From Ceriagrion tenellum (lineage: Eukaryota > Arthropoda > Insecta > Odonata > Coenagrionidae), in assembly GCA_963169105.1 (NCBI GenBank), contig OY720633.1:146093200-146157199 (forward strand): a stretch of 64,000 bases of DNA, written 5' to 3'. The translations under genes were made by a program, and so were the position numbers. Every line of letters starts with the position of its first letter. Within the stretch, counting starts at the first letter, position 1. Below are positions 25,196-37,300 of the stretch, piece after piece. Under the pieces are notes generated by a model that was given only the letters and a program-made list of their open reading frames with translations, did no database searches and was not told the DNA's origin.

Positions 25196-26577
25196 CCTCA
25201 CAGTTCAGTAGATATATGAGGCCTTCAAATGAGATGGTATAATGGTTATACCTTAAGAGACTTATTGAATGTAAGAGTACATTCACTATTTTTTTGAAGA
25301 GCAAGAAATGATTTTGTCGCAAATTGCTTAGCTTTCCATTTCTAATGAATTTATTTTTCGGTGAACTCAAAACATCTTCCATGTGAAAGATTTTCCCCAG
25401 ATGAATGCTTCATTTATCGCATGTAAGAATAAGTATTGCTTGGGCTGGTAGGTAATCAATTAATACTTGTGATTTCTCAGTTATTAGCCAGTACAGGGAA
25501 AGGGAGGTTTTTATATTGACTTAATCATTAATCTTACTAGATATTTGAGTAATAACCTGGCAGCTGACAGCAAAATTTGATGGGGCAAAGGATAAAAAGC
25601 TTGCATTTTTCTAATGCTACACATAAGTAGGTATCAGGTTATTAAATCAATCCCCAGAATTTCAGACTAGTGTGCTGCTATTTACCTAATTGATGGCAGA
25701 CACTCCTGAATGTTGTACGGAAACGATATTACATTTAATATAAGCACAGACTGAACCTCATATGCCTAGTTTTATATGACTTAAACTTGGGAGGTGGACT
25801 CAGGCATGCTGTTAATTTTTTATCAGCTTGTGAGTGAGTGCCTACGTGTGTAATGTTGAAATTATTTTAGATTTAGAGAAGTTTATTCTTTATGTGTTAA
25901 CATGACTGCATGCAAATACTGGATGCAACAACATAGACCTTTAATTATCTTTTAATTCTTTGGCTGGGTGTTGTGAAAGTGCAAAGTACAAGTGATATTT
26001 AAATTTGTCCATGTAAATTCAATATATTGTAAACTGTGATCAAAAGACGCAACATTTTAGATTGAAAGATTTTTCATCGGGTCATAATGAACTTCTGTTT
26101 GTTCAAACTTTTACTACAAATCAAAATGAGACAACGGCCATTTCAGGCCTCATGTTAAATGATATTGCTCAAAAGAATCTTTCATGGTCATCAGATAGGG
26201 TCACGAAATGTTTTATGGTTATATTGCAACACATGTGAGTTTTGCAGTACTAGTCTTCTTTTATCGTAAGTAAGGTCTCTTTATTGAGCATATTCATATG
26301 TTTCTTTGCATTTAGAGTGAAACTAAGTGAATTAATTTTAAATAATCTCAGTATTGGTACCCATTATATTTTTTACATTTCTGTTCATTTGTGATTTTTC
26401 TATGCAATATAAGCTTTGTGATTTTTAGTTACTTAAAAATTTAAGTATTCATCATTTTATGTTAAATATTCATTATACATCAAAAGTTTTAATGGCAGTA
26501 TTTTTGTTGTTATTAAGCATTTAAGAGCCACATTAAGTGTGGTATGTGATGAGTGTTGTGAGCGATTGGAGTGTAAA

Positions 26578-26691
26578 ATGACCTCTAGAAAGTTACTGAG
26601 GCGAGGTATCTCGGATGAGACAATGAAAAACGCATTGTCATTTCTTCAGAAACATAAAGATTGGAAAGATTTGAAACAAAAAGATCTGTGA
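26578..26691 (+). other. 37-codon open frame in 3' UTR, unrecognised
   Basis: A frame starting MTSRKLLRRGISDETMKNAL and ending KDLKQKDL lies about 1.4 kb after the membrane-protein stop and before its likely poly(A) site. The frame stays open for roughly 25 codons upstream of the ATG with a cysteine-rich reading (VVCDECCERLECK). The composition is protein-like, with an amphipathic helix. It could be an exon of another gene, a transposon remnant or chance. Confidence 0.2.
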
Positions 26692-27097
26692 CAGAGAATC
26701 ACTTCACTTGTTTTTATGTGGTTATAAACATTTGTGAAGTCTCTCTGCCTATGATTTAGTATTGGTAGTGATTATTTTGTTTTATTTATGTTTCTTGTCC
26801 AATGTCCAATATTATAATTGACCTTTCCTTTAATATTGTTTGCTTTTACTCTGGATAGTGTTCATAATCTGAAAAAAGGTTAACAACTCTGAAATGGTAC
26901 CTTTTATACATTTTTATAATATTGTAACATCCCTCTCAGAAGTGCTCTCTATGTGTCAATTTCATGTGAATTTTGTACTTAATTCTTTGCCATTTTAATA
27001 TGGTGGAGAACTCTATTCTGTATTGACAATGTATTTGAATATGAATTTTGTGATTAGATTTTTTCCAAACAGACTGTTACCAGTGCCTTGAGTTTAC

Positions 27098-27103
27098 AAT
27101 AAA
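27098..27103 (+). terminator. possible polyadenylation signal of small membrane-protein gene
   Basis: AATAAA is followed within 30 bp by a T-rich stretch, 1.9 kb after the stop codon. Nearer, weaker options exist, so the 3' UTR length is a guess. Confidence 0.4.
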
Positions 27104-27434
27104 ACAAGCATTTGTATTTATTGTTTTCTTTTATTGGTGCATATATTGACATTTTACATTCCATTTCATGTTTCAACCCCAATTTTGGTATGTTTGGAAT
27201 TTTATTTGGCATAAAGTAAGATATAAATACGTATAAAGAATTACCCCCTTCGTTAAAATATGGTAAGACAACTGTTAAGATTTATGAATGCATTGTATTA
27301 TTCCATGGGTTATGAAATGATGATAATATGAGTGGGCGTTGCCAGGAGAGTGACTGCTACCCCCCTGCCTCCCTTCTTAACTAGACCTTTTCAAACCAAA
27401 TCTCCTATATTGAGCCAGACAGAATGTCGTCTTG

Positions 27435-27452
27435 CCCCCCCCCCCCCCCCCC
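27435..27452 (+). repeat. C18 homopolymer
   Basis: Eighteen consecutive C residues lie within a GC-richer patch (27,340-27,480) that looks like the tail of an old interspersed repeat. Confidence 0.9.
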
Positions 27453-27458
27453 ACCCCT

Positions 27459-28701
27459 AACATAAATCTTGGCTATGCCCATGGATGATAATTAGATAAA
27501 AATTCTCTAGAAAATACCTTGCATCTGATGGCTGCATATATTATCGTAATTACCCTGTCAATAATAGTAGTAAAGTAGATTATTATAATTAACTGTAGGA
27601 GTTGATACAATGTATTAGCACACTCGAACTGCAATACTGAAATAGTATATGAATGCTAATTTAAATTTTTCAAGTGTCCCATGCTCTCAAGCTCAACTAT
27701 GCGGGAGTTAATTTTCAAAAGTGAAAAGACAACTTTGTTTTCTAAAAAAAACCCCTTTGTTACGGAAATAAAAAGTCAGTGGCAGAAAACTAAGTCATCT
27801 TTCAATTTATGCTAATTTTTCACATTCAAAGTTTGGAAGGGGCTCAATAGGTTTAAGTGCATGGATTCTGAAGAAAATAACTTTATTATGCCTTCATTTT
27901 GTTCCATCATATGGTGTCTGACATGATTCCGTGACTGTTACTAATATTATCAGAATTCAGATTTATCCTTAATGATTTTTCTGTGATACAAGTCACCCTG
28001 CTTTATGGTACTTACTTCATATAGTGTTTGACTTCTTCCTATGAAAAGTAAAATGTGATGTTGAGCTTTTTTGTTGGAAGATTCCGTTGTGTGGTGCACC
28101 AGTATTATAAGTGAAAAATATCACAATACATTTCCCTGCTGAACAATATTAGGCATGTGTAAATATCATTGATATAAAATTATAGTACTAATGTAAGCTA
28201 GTTCTTGAAATCCACAAATTTATCAAAGGAAATGAGGAATCATGAAATTTCTGAATTTAGAATGCCTGCGGTAACATTTAACACCTTGCTAAGTTTTCAA
28301 AGTGTATACTGAATGAGGGCATGAATGGAGGCTATACCCATTGAAGCATGTTTCCAAGTACATTAAGGGATATTAGAAAAGTGGTTGTCCAGTAGTGCAT
28401 TTGTCAGCCATAAGCTGAGAAATGGAATTTGAAAGGGTTGTATGCATGCATTCTGTATGCATGAAGTGATGAATTAAGACATTTCTCTAATTAGAAATTT
28501 CTGAAACTCTAAGCAAATTTTCAGCTTGTAAGGCTCATTTTAGTGTATGAATGAAACAAAGTAAATGCTCATCACTATATCTTAATCCTTAAAATGAGAA
28601 CTCAAGTGGATGGGAAATAGAAACAAAATATTGAGCTCTTTGTTTTAGTGAAAACTGCATAGGGATCCAAAGAAATCACATTTTTCAGATACTTAACTCA
28701 T
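27459..28701. other. intergenic, nothing recognised
   Basis: AT-rich sequence between the small membrane-protein gene and the piggyBac cluster. No coding similarity, RNA or defined repeat was seen. Confidence 0.5.
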
Positions 28702-28854
28702 TCAGTGCGGCGCACAAATTAGACCATATGCTTCTGAGTGTGGCATTGCCCACCCCGTGGACAAAACGGAAAACAAACTTCCCCTCTCCCCACAGGCTGG
28801 CGGTAAGGAGCTGGTGAGTAGGAGAGGGCCACCATATGGGCAACGCCGCACTGA
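28702..28854. repeat. MITE-like inverted repeat
   Basis: The ends are exact complements: TCAGTGCGGCG at 28702-28712 and CGCCGCACTGA at 28844-28854. A second inverted block, ACCATATG, lies inside both. It has no coding capacity. A TTAA lies 8 bp outside the left end but is not matched on the right, so the superfamily is unassigned. Confidence 0.6.
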
Positions 28855-30400
28855 GCATGTTTATTCCACTAATTTGTTTAATGAATAGATTAAATAGCTG
28901 AATTCACTTGGGCAGTTTTAGCTACTCTGTATTGGAACTTCACATTTACTGCAATTGCTGACCTCATATGCTTCATTGTTTGAAGGAAACGTTTCTGCCT
29001 CTACTTAATTGCAGAACCTGTTTGGCTTAAGCCTGTGTATAAAATTAACTTTGACAAAATTAAGGTACTGGCAAGAGAGTTGAGATTTTTCCTGATGGCC
29101 AGTAGAAGCTGAGGAAATGATGAAGAACCATGACAACTTTAATTGAAAAGATGGTGGTACCTTAACCTGCATGGAGAAGGGAGTAGTTGCACCAAATCAT
29201 GGAATGATGCTTGAAGAAATACCTGCCCCCAGCAGCCAATCAGAATGCCCCGAGTAGACATAGTGCAATGGAAAATATGCACATGTACTTAAACCAGAGG
29301 ATGCAAGGTAGGAAGTCTGGATGTGAGGAGACACATAGCCCATCTTGTAACATACACTCAGCAGTTTACAGTGGTGCAAATAAACAACCTAGTGGAAAAT
29401 TTAGAAATGACTACTGACCTGATATCCACTGAATTTTTTCTCTGACCATTCAGGTACAACTATTCCTCATAGAATTTTTACAAATTTCCATGTATGGGAA
29501 AGAGTTTATTCTTGATATTTTTCTACTAATCATCCCTAACATCAACCTGTTAATGTTTTGACGCATGTCAACTGTATGAAGTGTGTGACTGAATAATTAA
29601 GTGATAACCTAAAATCACTTTTATGTAATTATTTATTTATTCATTTGTCAAATAGTGAAATAAATTTTGTTTTTTTTTATTGTTGTTTGTTAACATGTTA
29701 TCTTCATTTTGGATTGTCATAGTGATAAAAAACATAAATAAGGAGGATTGTTAAGAAAGAGGATATCTTGCAAGGAGCTTTATGTGTATGAATTGATATG
29801 TATATAGAATTGGTTATTAAAAGAGACAGAAAAATATAAGGTGCAAAGTGATATAAGAAATTTAATTGCTAGGGCACGATAGTTTTAGCCCATGTATGTT
29901 AATGCTTTGCATTATCAATGGATTCTATGAGGAAAATTGTTATTAACAAATATTGCCTAACCTATGCAAAACACTACTAAGTTGATACACTACAGATGAC
30001 ATGGGAGCTGCAATCTCCTTATGATTGATATACTGCTTATATTTTACATGCTGTTGGTGAGAATAACTGATTGGTATGGCATTAATAATGCTGTGTGTCT
30101 GTGTCTGAATAGTGAACACAATTATGAAGAGAAACTGAAATATATCCATTTCTTGCCATGAAATTGGGAAATTCCTGGCTTCTACTCCCTTATACCATGC
30201 AAACACTAATACAGCCATCTGAGTTGGTCAAGACTTAACTTTAATTTTATGGATCCCATTGTGTACCTTCATAGTCCCACATAGTTCTAAAAATCATCTC
30301 TTCCTGTAGATATTTAACTTCCATAAGCATCAGAGGTGGGTCTGCCTTGAAGTTTGAGATCCTACATTATGATATGTATATCCTCATATCGTACCTCAAT
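28855..30400. other. intergenic, nothing recognised
   Basis: AT-rich sequence with only short, uninformative open frames. Confidence 0.5.
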
Positions 30401-30404
30401 TTAA

Positions 30405-33196
30405 CACACGGAGGCCTGTACAGGTCAATTTGACCCTATGGCACTTTTAAAATGTCACTACGTTAATAAATTTAAAAATCATGGTAAAATACACCGTGAC
30501 TTTTCATGGAATGACGTTATTCTGCTTTGGGCAAGTTATTTTCTATATGCCATATCATTTTCAGTCTGATTTTAACATAGGCCCGCCTGGGTCATTTTGA
30601 CCCGAAGAGTTATAAGCCTTAGTTTCACCTTCCGGTTTTATAAGTGATGGTATTCATGCATTATTTAACACTTATTACATTCTTAAGATGCTGATGTATG
30701 TCATGTATGCAGAAGTTTCTATGGGGAGCCGGGAAGGAGGGGATGTTAAGACTTAGGATGGTAAGATTGAGGGGATGGTGGATGAAGGGGGAAAGGGAAA
30801 GGAGAGAAGGGTGGACAGTCATCTGTGTCTGATGGTTGGAAAATATGGGTGAAGGAGGTTGAGGTGGGGAACAAATTGACATGCACAAGAATAAAATCAA
30901 TGGTTGGCAAATTCACTTTGTGGAAATTATGATTCATCTTAAAAATGAAAATACTTAGTTTTTATACCAATGTATTTAAAACAGGCCATTATCAAGATTA
31001 CAGATTATCTGTAATCTTGATAATGGCCTGAAAAGGCCGAAACCAGTTGATTTGTGTTTTCAATACATTGGTGGAAAAAACTAAGTGTTTTCATTTTTAA
31101 GATGCACAAGAAGGTTCAAAATAAAAGAACATCATTATCTGCATCCCCTAATGATGATCAGATGCATCCTGGCACTAATCTATACACTTGTGCATGCGTG
31201 ACATTTGTACCTGATGACACATATTGGAGGGGGAAACATTGCCACCATAAAATGACACAGTGCTATATCCCCAAGAATGATTTTGAGTGCACTGCCAGAA
31301 TTTTCAGAAAATTAATCGGATGTAAGTTAGATACTCTGAATTGAATGATGGTGATCAGGATTATCTACCGCCTGACTGAAAGGAGAGAGTGATTCCGATA
31401 CTGAAGGAGACTTTTCGGATAATCAACCTGAGTCAGTAAAAGGTGGGTATTGTATTTTTTGTGTCACCAGAGACTGATCGAAATAAAATATTGTCGGCAC
31501 TCATCAATGCCAGTAATACAATTTTTGTATCATTATATAATTTTTGCTGTATTTTATTTTACTTGAAGCTTAGAGAGGGTGATATAGAAGATCGATAGCT
31601 GGCACATTCCTTGGGCATGCAGTAAACCAAAGTCGGCCGTGTAGCAGTCAATGAAGTTGGACCTATGGACAGGGAATAAGTGGACTACAAAAATTTCGAG
31701 CCTGAGGATACTGATGAAGATGAGACTGCATCAACTATGGTTGAAAATGCCGTGTGTGCGGTGGTGGACATCGGAAAGGTCGTGGAAAAAGTTCAGGATC
31801 GCATAATTTGGCTCTCCCCCTAAGGTGGGTGAGACTTACATAAAAAAATGGAATGGTCAAGTGGGGGGGTGTCTAAAATTGGAGTAGATGCTTCCAGGCG
31901 GTTCAAAATATAGTGAGTGAAATTTCAGGTCCAACACTTCGTGCAAAGCAGTGAGTGGAGAATGGTCGTGCCCTTATCAATTGGCATTCGTTTTTTCTGA
32001 TGTAATGCTGAAACACGTACAGAATGCACGCAATATGAAACCCGTAGAATCACTAGCAATGAAAACTGGTCAGTTTCACTTTCAGAACTAGAAGCGTTCA
32101 TTGAATTGCTTTATGCCTGAGGGGCATATGGTAGCCATGCATTAGATTTAGATTGTGATATCCATAATTATGATGATGTTCAATAAAGTGTTCAAAAATA
32201 TTTTTAGTGTTTAAGGAAAAACTTAAGTTCCAGTGATGAGATGTGTGATGTAATGTTGCCTTGAAATGAAGTATTAACTCCAGGTAGAAATGTACTAACA
32301 CTTGCCGAAGAGGATAAATGAAGCAAAGTTTAGGTGATAAGGAGATAGCAGTGATTATTAGGAATTTTTTGCATCATAGACTCCAGTAAGCTACCTGTTT
32401 GACTTAAACACACAAGAGGCCCAGAATATTTTCCTCCTAGAAAGCCCACAGAGGTCATTTTGACCCAGAGTATCTCTTTTGCCATTTTTCTGTGCAAGTT
32501 ATGGTTAAACATCAATTGAAGTTTTAAACCCCTTATGTTTCCATTTCCATGAGGAAAAAAACTTCCAGAGACTGAGCTATTTTATAATGCTACAAAAAGT
32601 GGCGTTGACTGTTTAGATCTAATGGCATAAGTAACGTAAACGTAAGTACTCTGTGCAAGCTTGTACATACCGCTGGCCAGTATCAGCGTTTCATAGTTTG
32701 TTGGATCTCTCAGCCATAAATGCAAGTGTGCTTTACCATGAAATTACAGGGACTGAAATACCTCAGCACAAATTTCTGTTACAATTGGCCTCTGAACTAT
32801 GCAAGGATTACAAACAGTCACAGGTATTGTGCAATATTGTAGATTCAAAACCCCCCTCATGAAAAAAGAAGTGTGTCATATCTAAATGCAAGGGAAATAT
32901 CAACAAGACCATGGGTTCATGCCACAAGTGCAACAGGCCGGTATGTGGTCAATGTACTGCATCGTTTTCAAAGATATTCATTGATTGTGATATCCATTAT
33001 TATGATGTACAATAAAAAGTTAAATAAAGGGTTCAAAAACATTGATTACATTATAATGATTGTTATTTGCAGTGTTGAAACTTCCATTGATGACATTTAA
33101 CCATAAATTGGAAAGAAAAACTCCAAAAGAGATACTTTGGGTCCAAATGACCCATACAGGCTTTCTAGGAGGTAAAAAATTCTGGGCCTCCAGGTG
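30405..33196 (+). mobile_element. rearranged, inactive piggyBac element
   Basis: TTAA flanks both ends (30401-30404 and 33197-33200). The terminal motifs are CACACGGAGGCC (left) and CACCTGGAGGCC (complement of right). Each is followed by a piggyBac-like palindromic block GGTCAATTTGACC or GGTCATTTGGACC. Transposase remnants lie on the plus strand. FSDVMLKHVQNARNMKP is at about 32,000. A RWPVSAFHSLLDLSAINASV block is at about 32,670. A cysteine-rich C-terminal tail (KCKGNINKTMGSCHKCNRPV) is at about 32,880. Stops, a foldback insertion at 30,935 and an internal inverted duplication at 32.28-33.3 kb disrupt it. Confidence 0.8.
30935..31104. repeat. 170-bp foldback inside the piggyBac element
   Basis: The left arm starts CATCTTAAAAATGAAAA and the right arm ends in its complement. 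The arms meet at CAGATTATCTG. The right arm has about 30 extra bases (AAAAGGCCGAAACCAGTTG...), absent from the left arm. The layout is an inverted partial copy joined to a complete tail, as in Penelope-type tails elsewhere in this window. Confidence 0.7.
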
Positions 33197-33310
33197 TTAA
33201 AGCCAAACAGGTAGCTTACTGGAGTCTATGATGCAAAAAATTCCTAATAATCACTGCTATCTTCTTATCACCTAACTTCACTTACCCTCTTCAGTAAGTA
33301 TTAGCACATT
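32282..33310. repeat. imperfect inverted duplication, arms about 240 bp
   Basis: Segments 32,282-32,525 and 33,072-33,310 are reverse complements at high identity. Each contains a piggyBac end plus about 100 bp outside its TTAA. For example, GATAGCAGTGATTATTAGGA is in the left arm and its complement in the right. The loop carries the C-terminal part of the transposase. A further direct copy of the transposase 3' end (GATTGTGATATCCAT) lies at about 32,150, again at 32,985. Confidence 0.75.
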
Positions 33311-33330
33311 TCTACCTGGTATGAAATAAG

Positions 33331-33412
33331 GCGAACTGACCTTACCATGGTTGCCAGTCCAGACTCTGAAATTAAGCAGCTGTGGTTATTAAGTAGTAGC
33401 CCTGTACCACGA
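33331..33412 (+). repeat. 5S rRNA-like fragment (pseudogene or SINE3-type head)
   Basis: The sequence CTTACCATGGTTG, followed after a gap by GAAATTAAGCAGCTGTGGTTA, matches the order and spacing of 5S rRNA around its internal promoter. The remaining stems have many changes. It is not a functional 5S gene. Confidence 0.45.
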
Positions 33413-34390
33413 CTTCCAATTGTTTTCCGGGCCAAAATTAAAATTGCCAATTAAGGCCGTTTTATTTTCAAAATACTATTCAGCATAGAAATGTGATTCA
33501 CACTTTATACCTGTATCCATCTCCAGATATGTACATTTCTGGAAGTGAAAGGTAGATAAAAGTGTTGGTAGGCTAGAGAACTAATGACTTGAGAAATGAT
33601 GATATTTAATTATTGGAAAAATAAACGACACAACCACTGCTACTTAATTTGACTTGTGAATGGCAATGATGATGATTTTACTGTTTGCAGAACGAAAAAA
33701 TAGTAGTGCACATAGCCTTAAAAAGACAGCACTTGACTCACTCCATTAAGAATTTAATGCTAATCCTAAAGTGGAAGGGAAGAGAAATATCATAAATAAT
33801 AACTATTGAATTATTAGTTCATCAAACTTTGCAGCAATTCATTCCCACCAAAAATACAAAGCAAATACATTAAAATTGGCTTTTTCACACAAGTACAGAA
33901 AACATCCACATAAATTTCCACGAGGGCTGAAGTAACTGTGCCATCACAATAAACACGGGAACATTCAATGAAATGCCTCTTTGGAATGAAGTTACAGCTG
34001 ACAATCATTTCAGCATGGTTTGACAACATAGAACCAATTAGAAAAAAAATATTTTATCACAAACACATAACAGAATGGTAAGTTACATCAAGTATTAAAT
34101 TATAAATGTACACACAACAGAATTCAATATGGTGACTCATACAAGTGATGCAACATCATAATCAGTCTCAACTACTCATGACAGCAACCATTTTTGACAT
34201 GGTAAGCATCATTCACAGCAGCCACAGTCAGACACACATCCACTCGCTCATTCACCCTCACAAGGAACAGGAAACTTGAATTATACTCCAATTATGGATA
34301 TCTTGGCTTTCAGTTTTTCCTGCAAACACACCTTAGTGCTTCACTATCACTTATTCGAATGCAAAGGGATGACACCCTCGTCTCATACAA

Positions 34391-37300
34391 TCAAAGCTCA
34401 TCCTTAGAAAGGTCTTCATCAAGGTCTACATCAGAGAGGTCAATGTCTTCTTCAGGTGGTAACTCACCATCCTTACCATCCCACGGATCAATTTTTCTCA
34501 CTTTTGGAAGGGATGCACCCTTAACAGGGGCTGTTGAACCACGACCAAAGGATAGATCCCTGAAAAAGCAAAAGAATCCTTGAACCCCAACTATCAAATT
34601 ACATACTTTTTCAATCTGGGATTAAGGCAACAGTCTCAGCCTTAACTTGGTGGAGTATCCTCATAATAAGAGCAAGGGAAACTTGTGGATCAAGTGCTTC
34701 CTTTGTTCTTATCAATCTAGGGATAAAAGTAAAATAACTTGAAACAAAATACTAAGTTAAGTACTAGCACGGACATTAAATATCAAAATAAAGACTTAGC
34801 TTAAAGATAATTTAAACCTAATATGCATCTCCATATAAGCCTTACTCCCAGAACTGGACCTCATGTCCCCTTTCATACCTACTCCAGGAACTCATTAAAC
34901 TTGATAAGTCTCCAACATAGGAGAAGCAATACTGGGTTTATAACTAGCCAAGATGTGAGGGTTTGTTGCAGTGATTATTTTATTGCATTTCCATCTGTTT
35001 ACATACCTCAAAAATTCATTTATGCCATCATAACTAAAAGACCCACGAAGAATGGAATATTTCATCTTCTTGGCATTCATCACAGCCAATGCAGGGTATC
35101 CAAACCCACCCATTTCAAGCATTTCTTCAACCTCAGGCTGAGCTGTAGCCTCTGCCCACACCCACCTGCAAGGGATATAAGTGAATTAGCAAACAGCTTC
35201 TACAGGTTAATACCTCATTTTTCTAAATTTTAATATTTAAAAAATCTTATGAACTGGTATGCCATTTTTACTTAGTGTTCCTTGAAACATACTGCCATAC
35301 AGAGATGAATTCATGATAAGGACATAGAATTGACAAGCAAGTCTCCTTCAAGCCTCATTAGAGATTACATGCGTTACATACACACTGGTATTGTAGAATC
35401 CATATTGAAAATGTTTCGTACTTTTCCACAATTATTAATGGATTCTAATATAAAATACTTCTACAAAGTAACACCTGAATGTGTAAAGTTTAGTATGGTA
35501 TTTGCTATGAAATTAAGAAAAGAGAAAACCTAAGTTCAGCAGCTCAAATACCATATTTACTCGTGTCAGCCACGCACCTGTTTTCCGGAAATGCCAGTGA
35601 AAAAATGGGGGTGCGAGGCTGAATCCCCCAGATTTTCATGTAAGCCGCACACCATTTTACCTCAAACTCCTGTCGTTAGTTTCCTCAAAGTCGTTTGTTT
35701 CTCCAAAGTGAATATATCGATGTGAATTGGTAAGTATGGTGTGGTAGTAAACCCATAAAGTACTTTAAAGTAATTAGAAATAAAAATCATCGTTTATTAA
35801 AGTCTGAGCATATAAAGCGTACGTAGCTACGTATTTACAGAGCGTACGATACTTGAAGAAAGGTTATATCAGAAACACCACGTGACAAAGCACTTACCGT
35901 GCATAGATTGTACATAAGATAACATATTTTAGGGCTGATATGTATTCAAATCTATATCTACATTGTATCCTGTAAGCTGCCGCAAGGGGGTGTGGCGCCT
36001 TGAGTCTTTTCCAACTCTTAATAGGATTTTTTTTCGGTATCACGTATCTGTAGCAACACTTCTCACATAATACATAGCCACTTTTGTGCACAAATTAAGG
36101 CTATATTGTAAAAACACGACAAAGTATTTGTTAGGTAGTGGTAAGACTCGTATGCTCAGAGTTTCACCTTCTTACTATATGTGTTTTTCTGTCCGTACTA
36201 TCCGCTCCATGCCTGAGAGGAGTAAACAAGTTTGAGTCATTTGGCATTTTAAAATAATTTGCAGTTACCACCCTAAAAATGAATTCTGAAGTGGAATTGC
36301 AATCATATCCTGTACGCACAAAACTACATATTATAAGCGATGCCGAAAAAATAGGAAATCGAGCTGCATGAAGGAATTATGGTGTATTTGAATAGTGCAT
36401 CAGAGACTGGAGGAAGATGAAGGAAAAACTGCAATCTGCAAAAAAAGTATAAGAGCTTTTAGGGGTAAAAGTGCAAATATCCTGAACTAGAAAAGTGACT
36501 GGCTTCATACATCTTTGATCGACCACAGTATGCGCATGCAGTGTCAACAGAAATGTGCCAGGTGAAAGCAAGAGAAATAGCGAGAGAATTAGATGTTGCT
36601 CCGGCAGACTTTAAGGCGAGCAGAGGATGGTTACAACGATTTTTTATCAGAAACGGACTATCAATTAGGAGGACGACGATTTCCCAGCGCTTACCTGATG
36701 CACATGAAGATAAGCTGGAGAGCTTTCAGAAGTATGTAATTCAGCTGAGGAAAAAACATTGCTACTTATTGGGACGAATTGGAAATGCAGACCAAACACC
36801 AGTGTACTTCGAGATGCCGTCAGAAACAACTGTGAATGAAATTGGCCAAAAGTCTATGCAAATATGAAGCAGTGGTTATGAAAAACAGCGTTGAACAGTG
36901 ATGTTGACAGTAATGGCAGATGGGAAAAAACTGCCACCTTATGTTATTTTTAAACGACAAACTCTACCCAAGAAAGTGATATTTCCAGCCGGTATAATAG
37001 TAAGGGCACAAGAAAATGGTTGGATGGATAGTAACATGGTCTTAGATTTGATTAAATGTGTGTGGGAATCCCGTCCTAGCGCCTTACTATGGCTGCGGAG
37101 CATGTTAGTACTCGACAGTTTTCGTGGGCATCTTAAAGAACCTGTAAAACAAAGGCTGCAAGAGGGAATGACTGACCAGGTGACAATTCCAGCACTATAC
37201 ATGAAGAAACTCCCACGGGAAAAAAACAGAGTTGACGCAGATTTGTCAATGGATTTAGGCATCATGGAAGATGATTCCAAAGGATTTAGTCCTAAAAATC

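Noticed and set aside
30935..31104. Hammerhead ribozyme at 31.0 kb
   Set aside because: A hairpin followed by GAAAC is present, but the CTGANGA box is replaced by CTTGATAA, so the core is not met.
33331..33412. Functional 5S rRNA gene
   Set aside because: Only the internal region around GAAATTAAGCAGC is close to 5S; the outer stems do not fit and length is short.
34823..35233. 136-codon plus-strand frame
   Set aside because: It overlaps PDIA6 exon 7 and its introns on the opposite strand and has no protein similarity.
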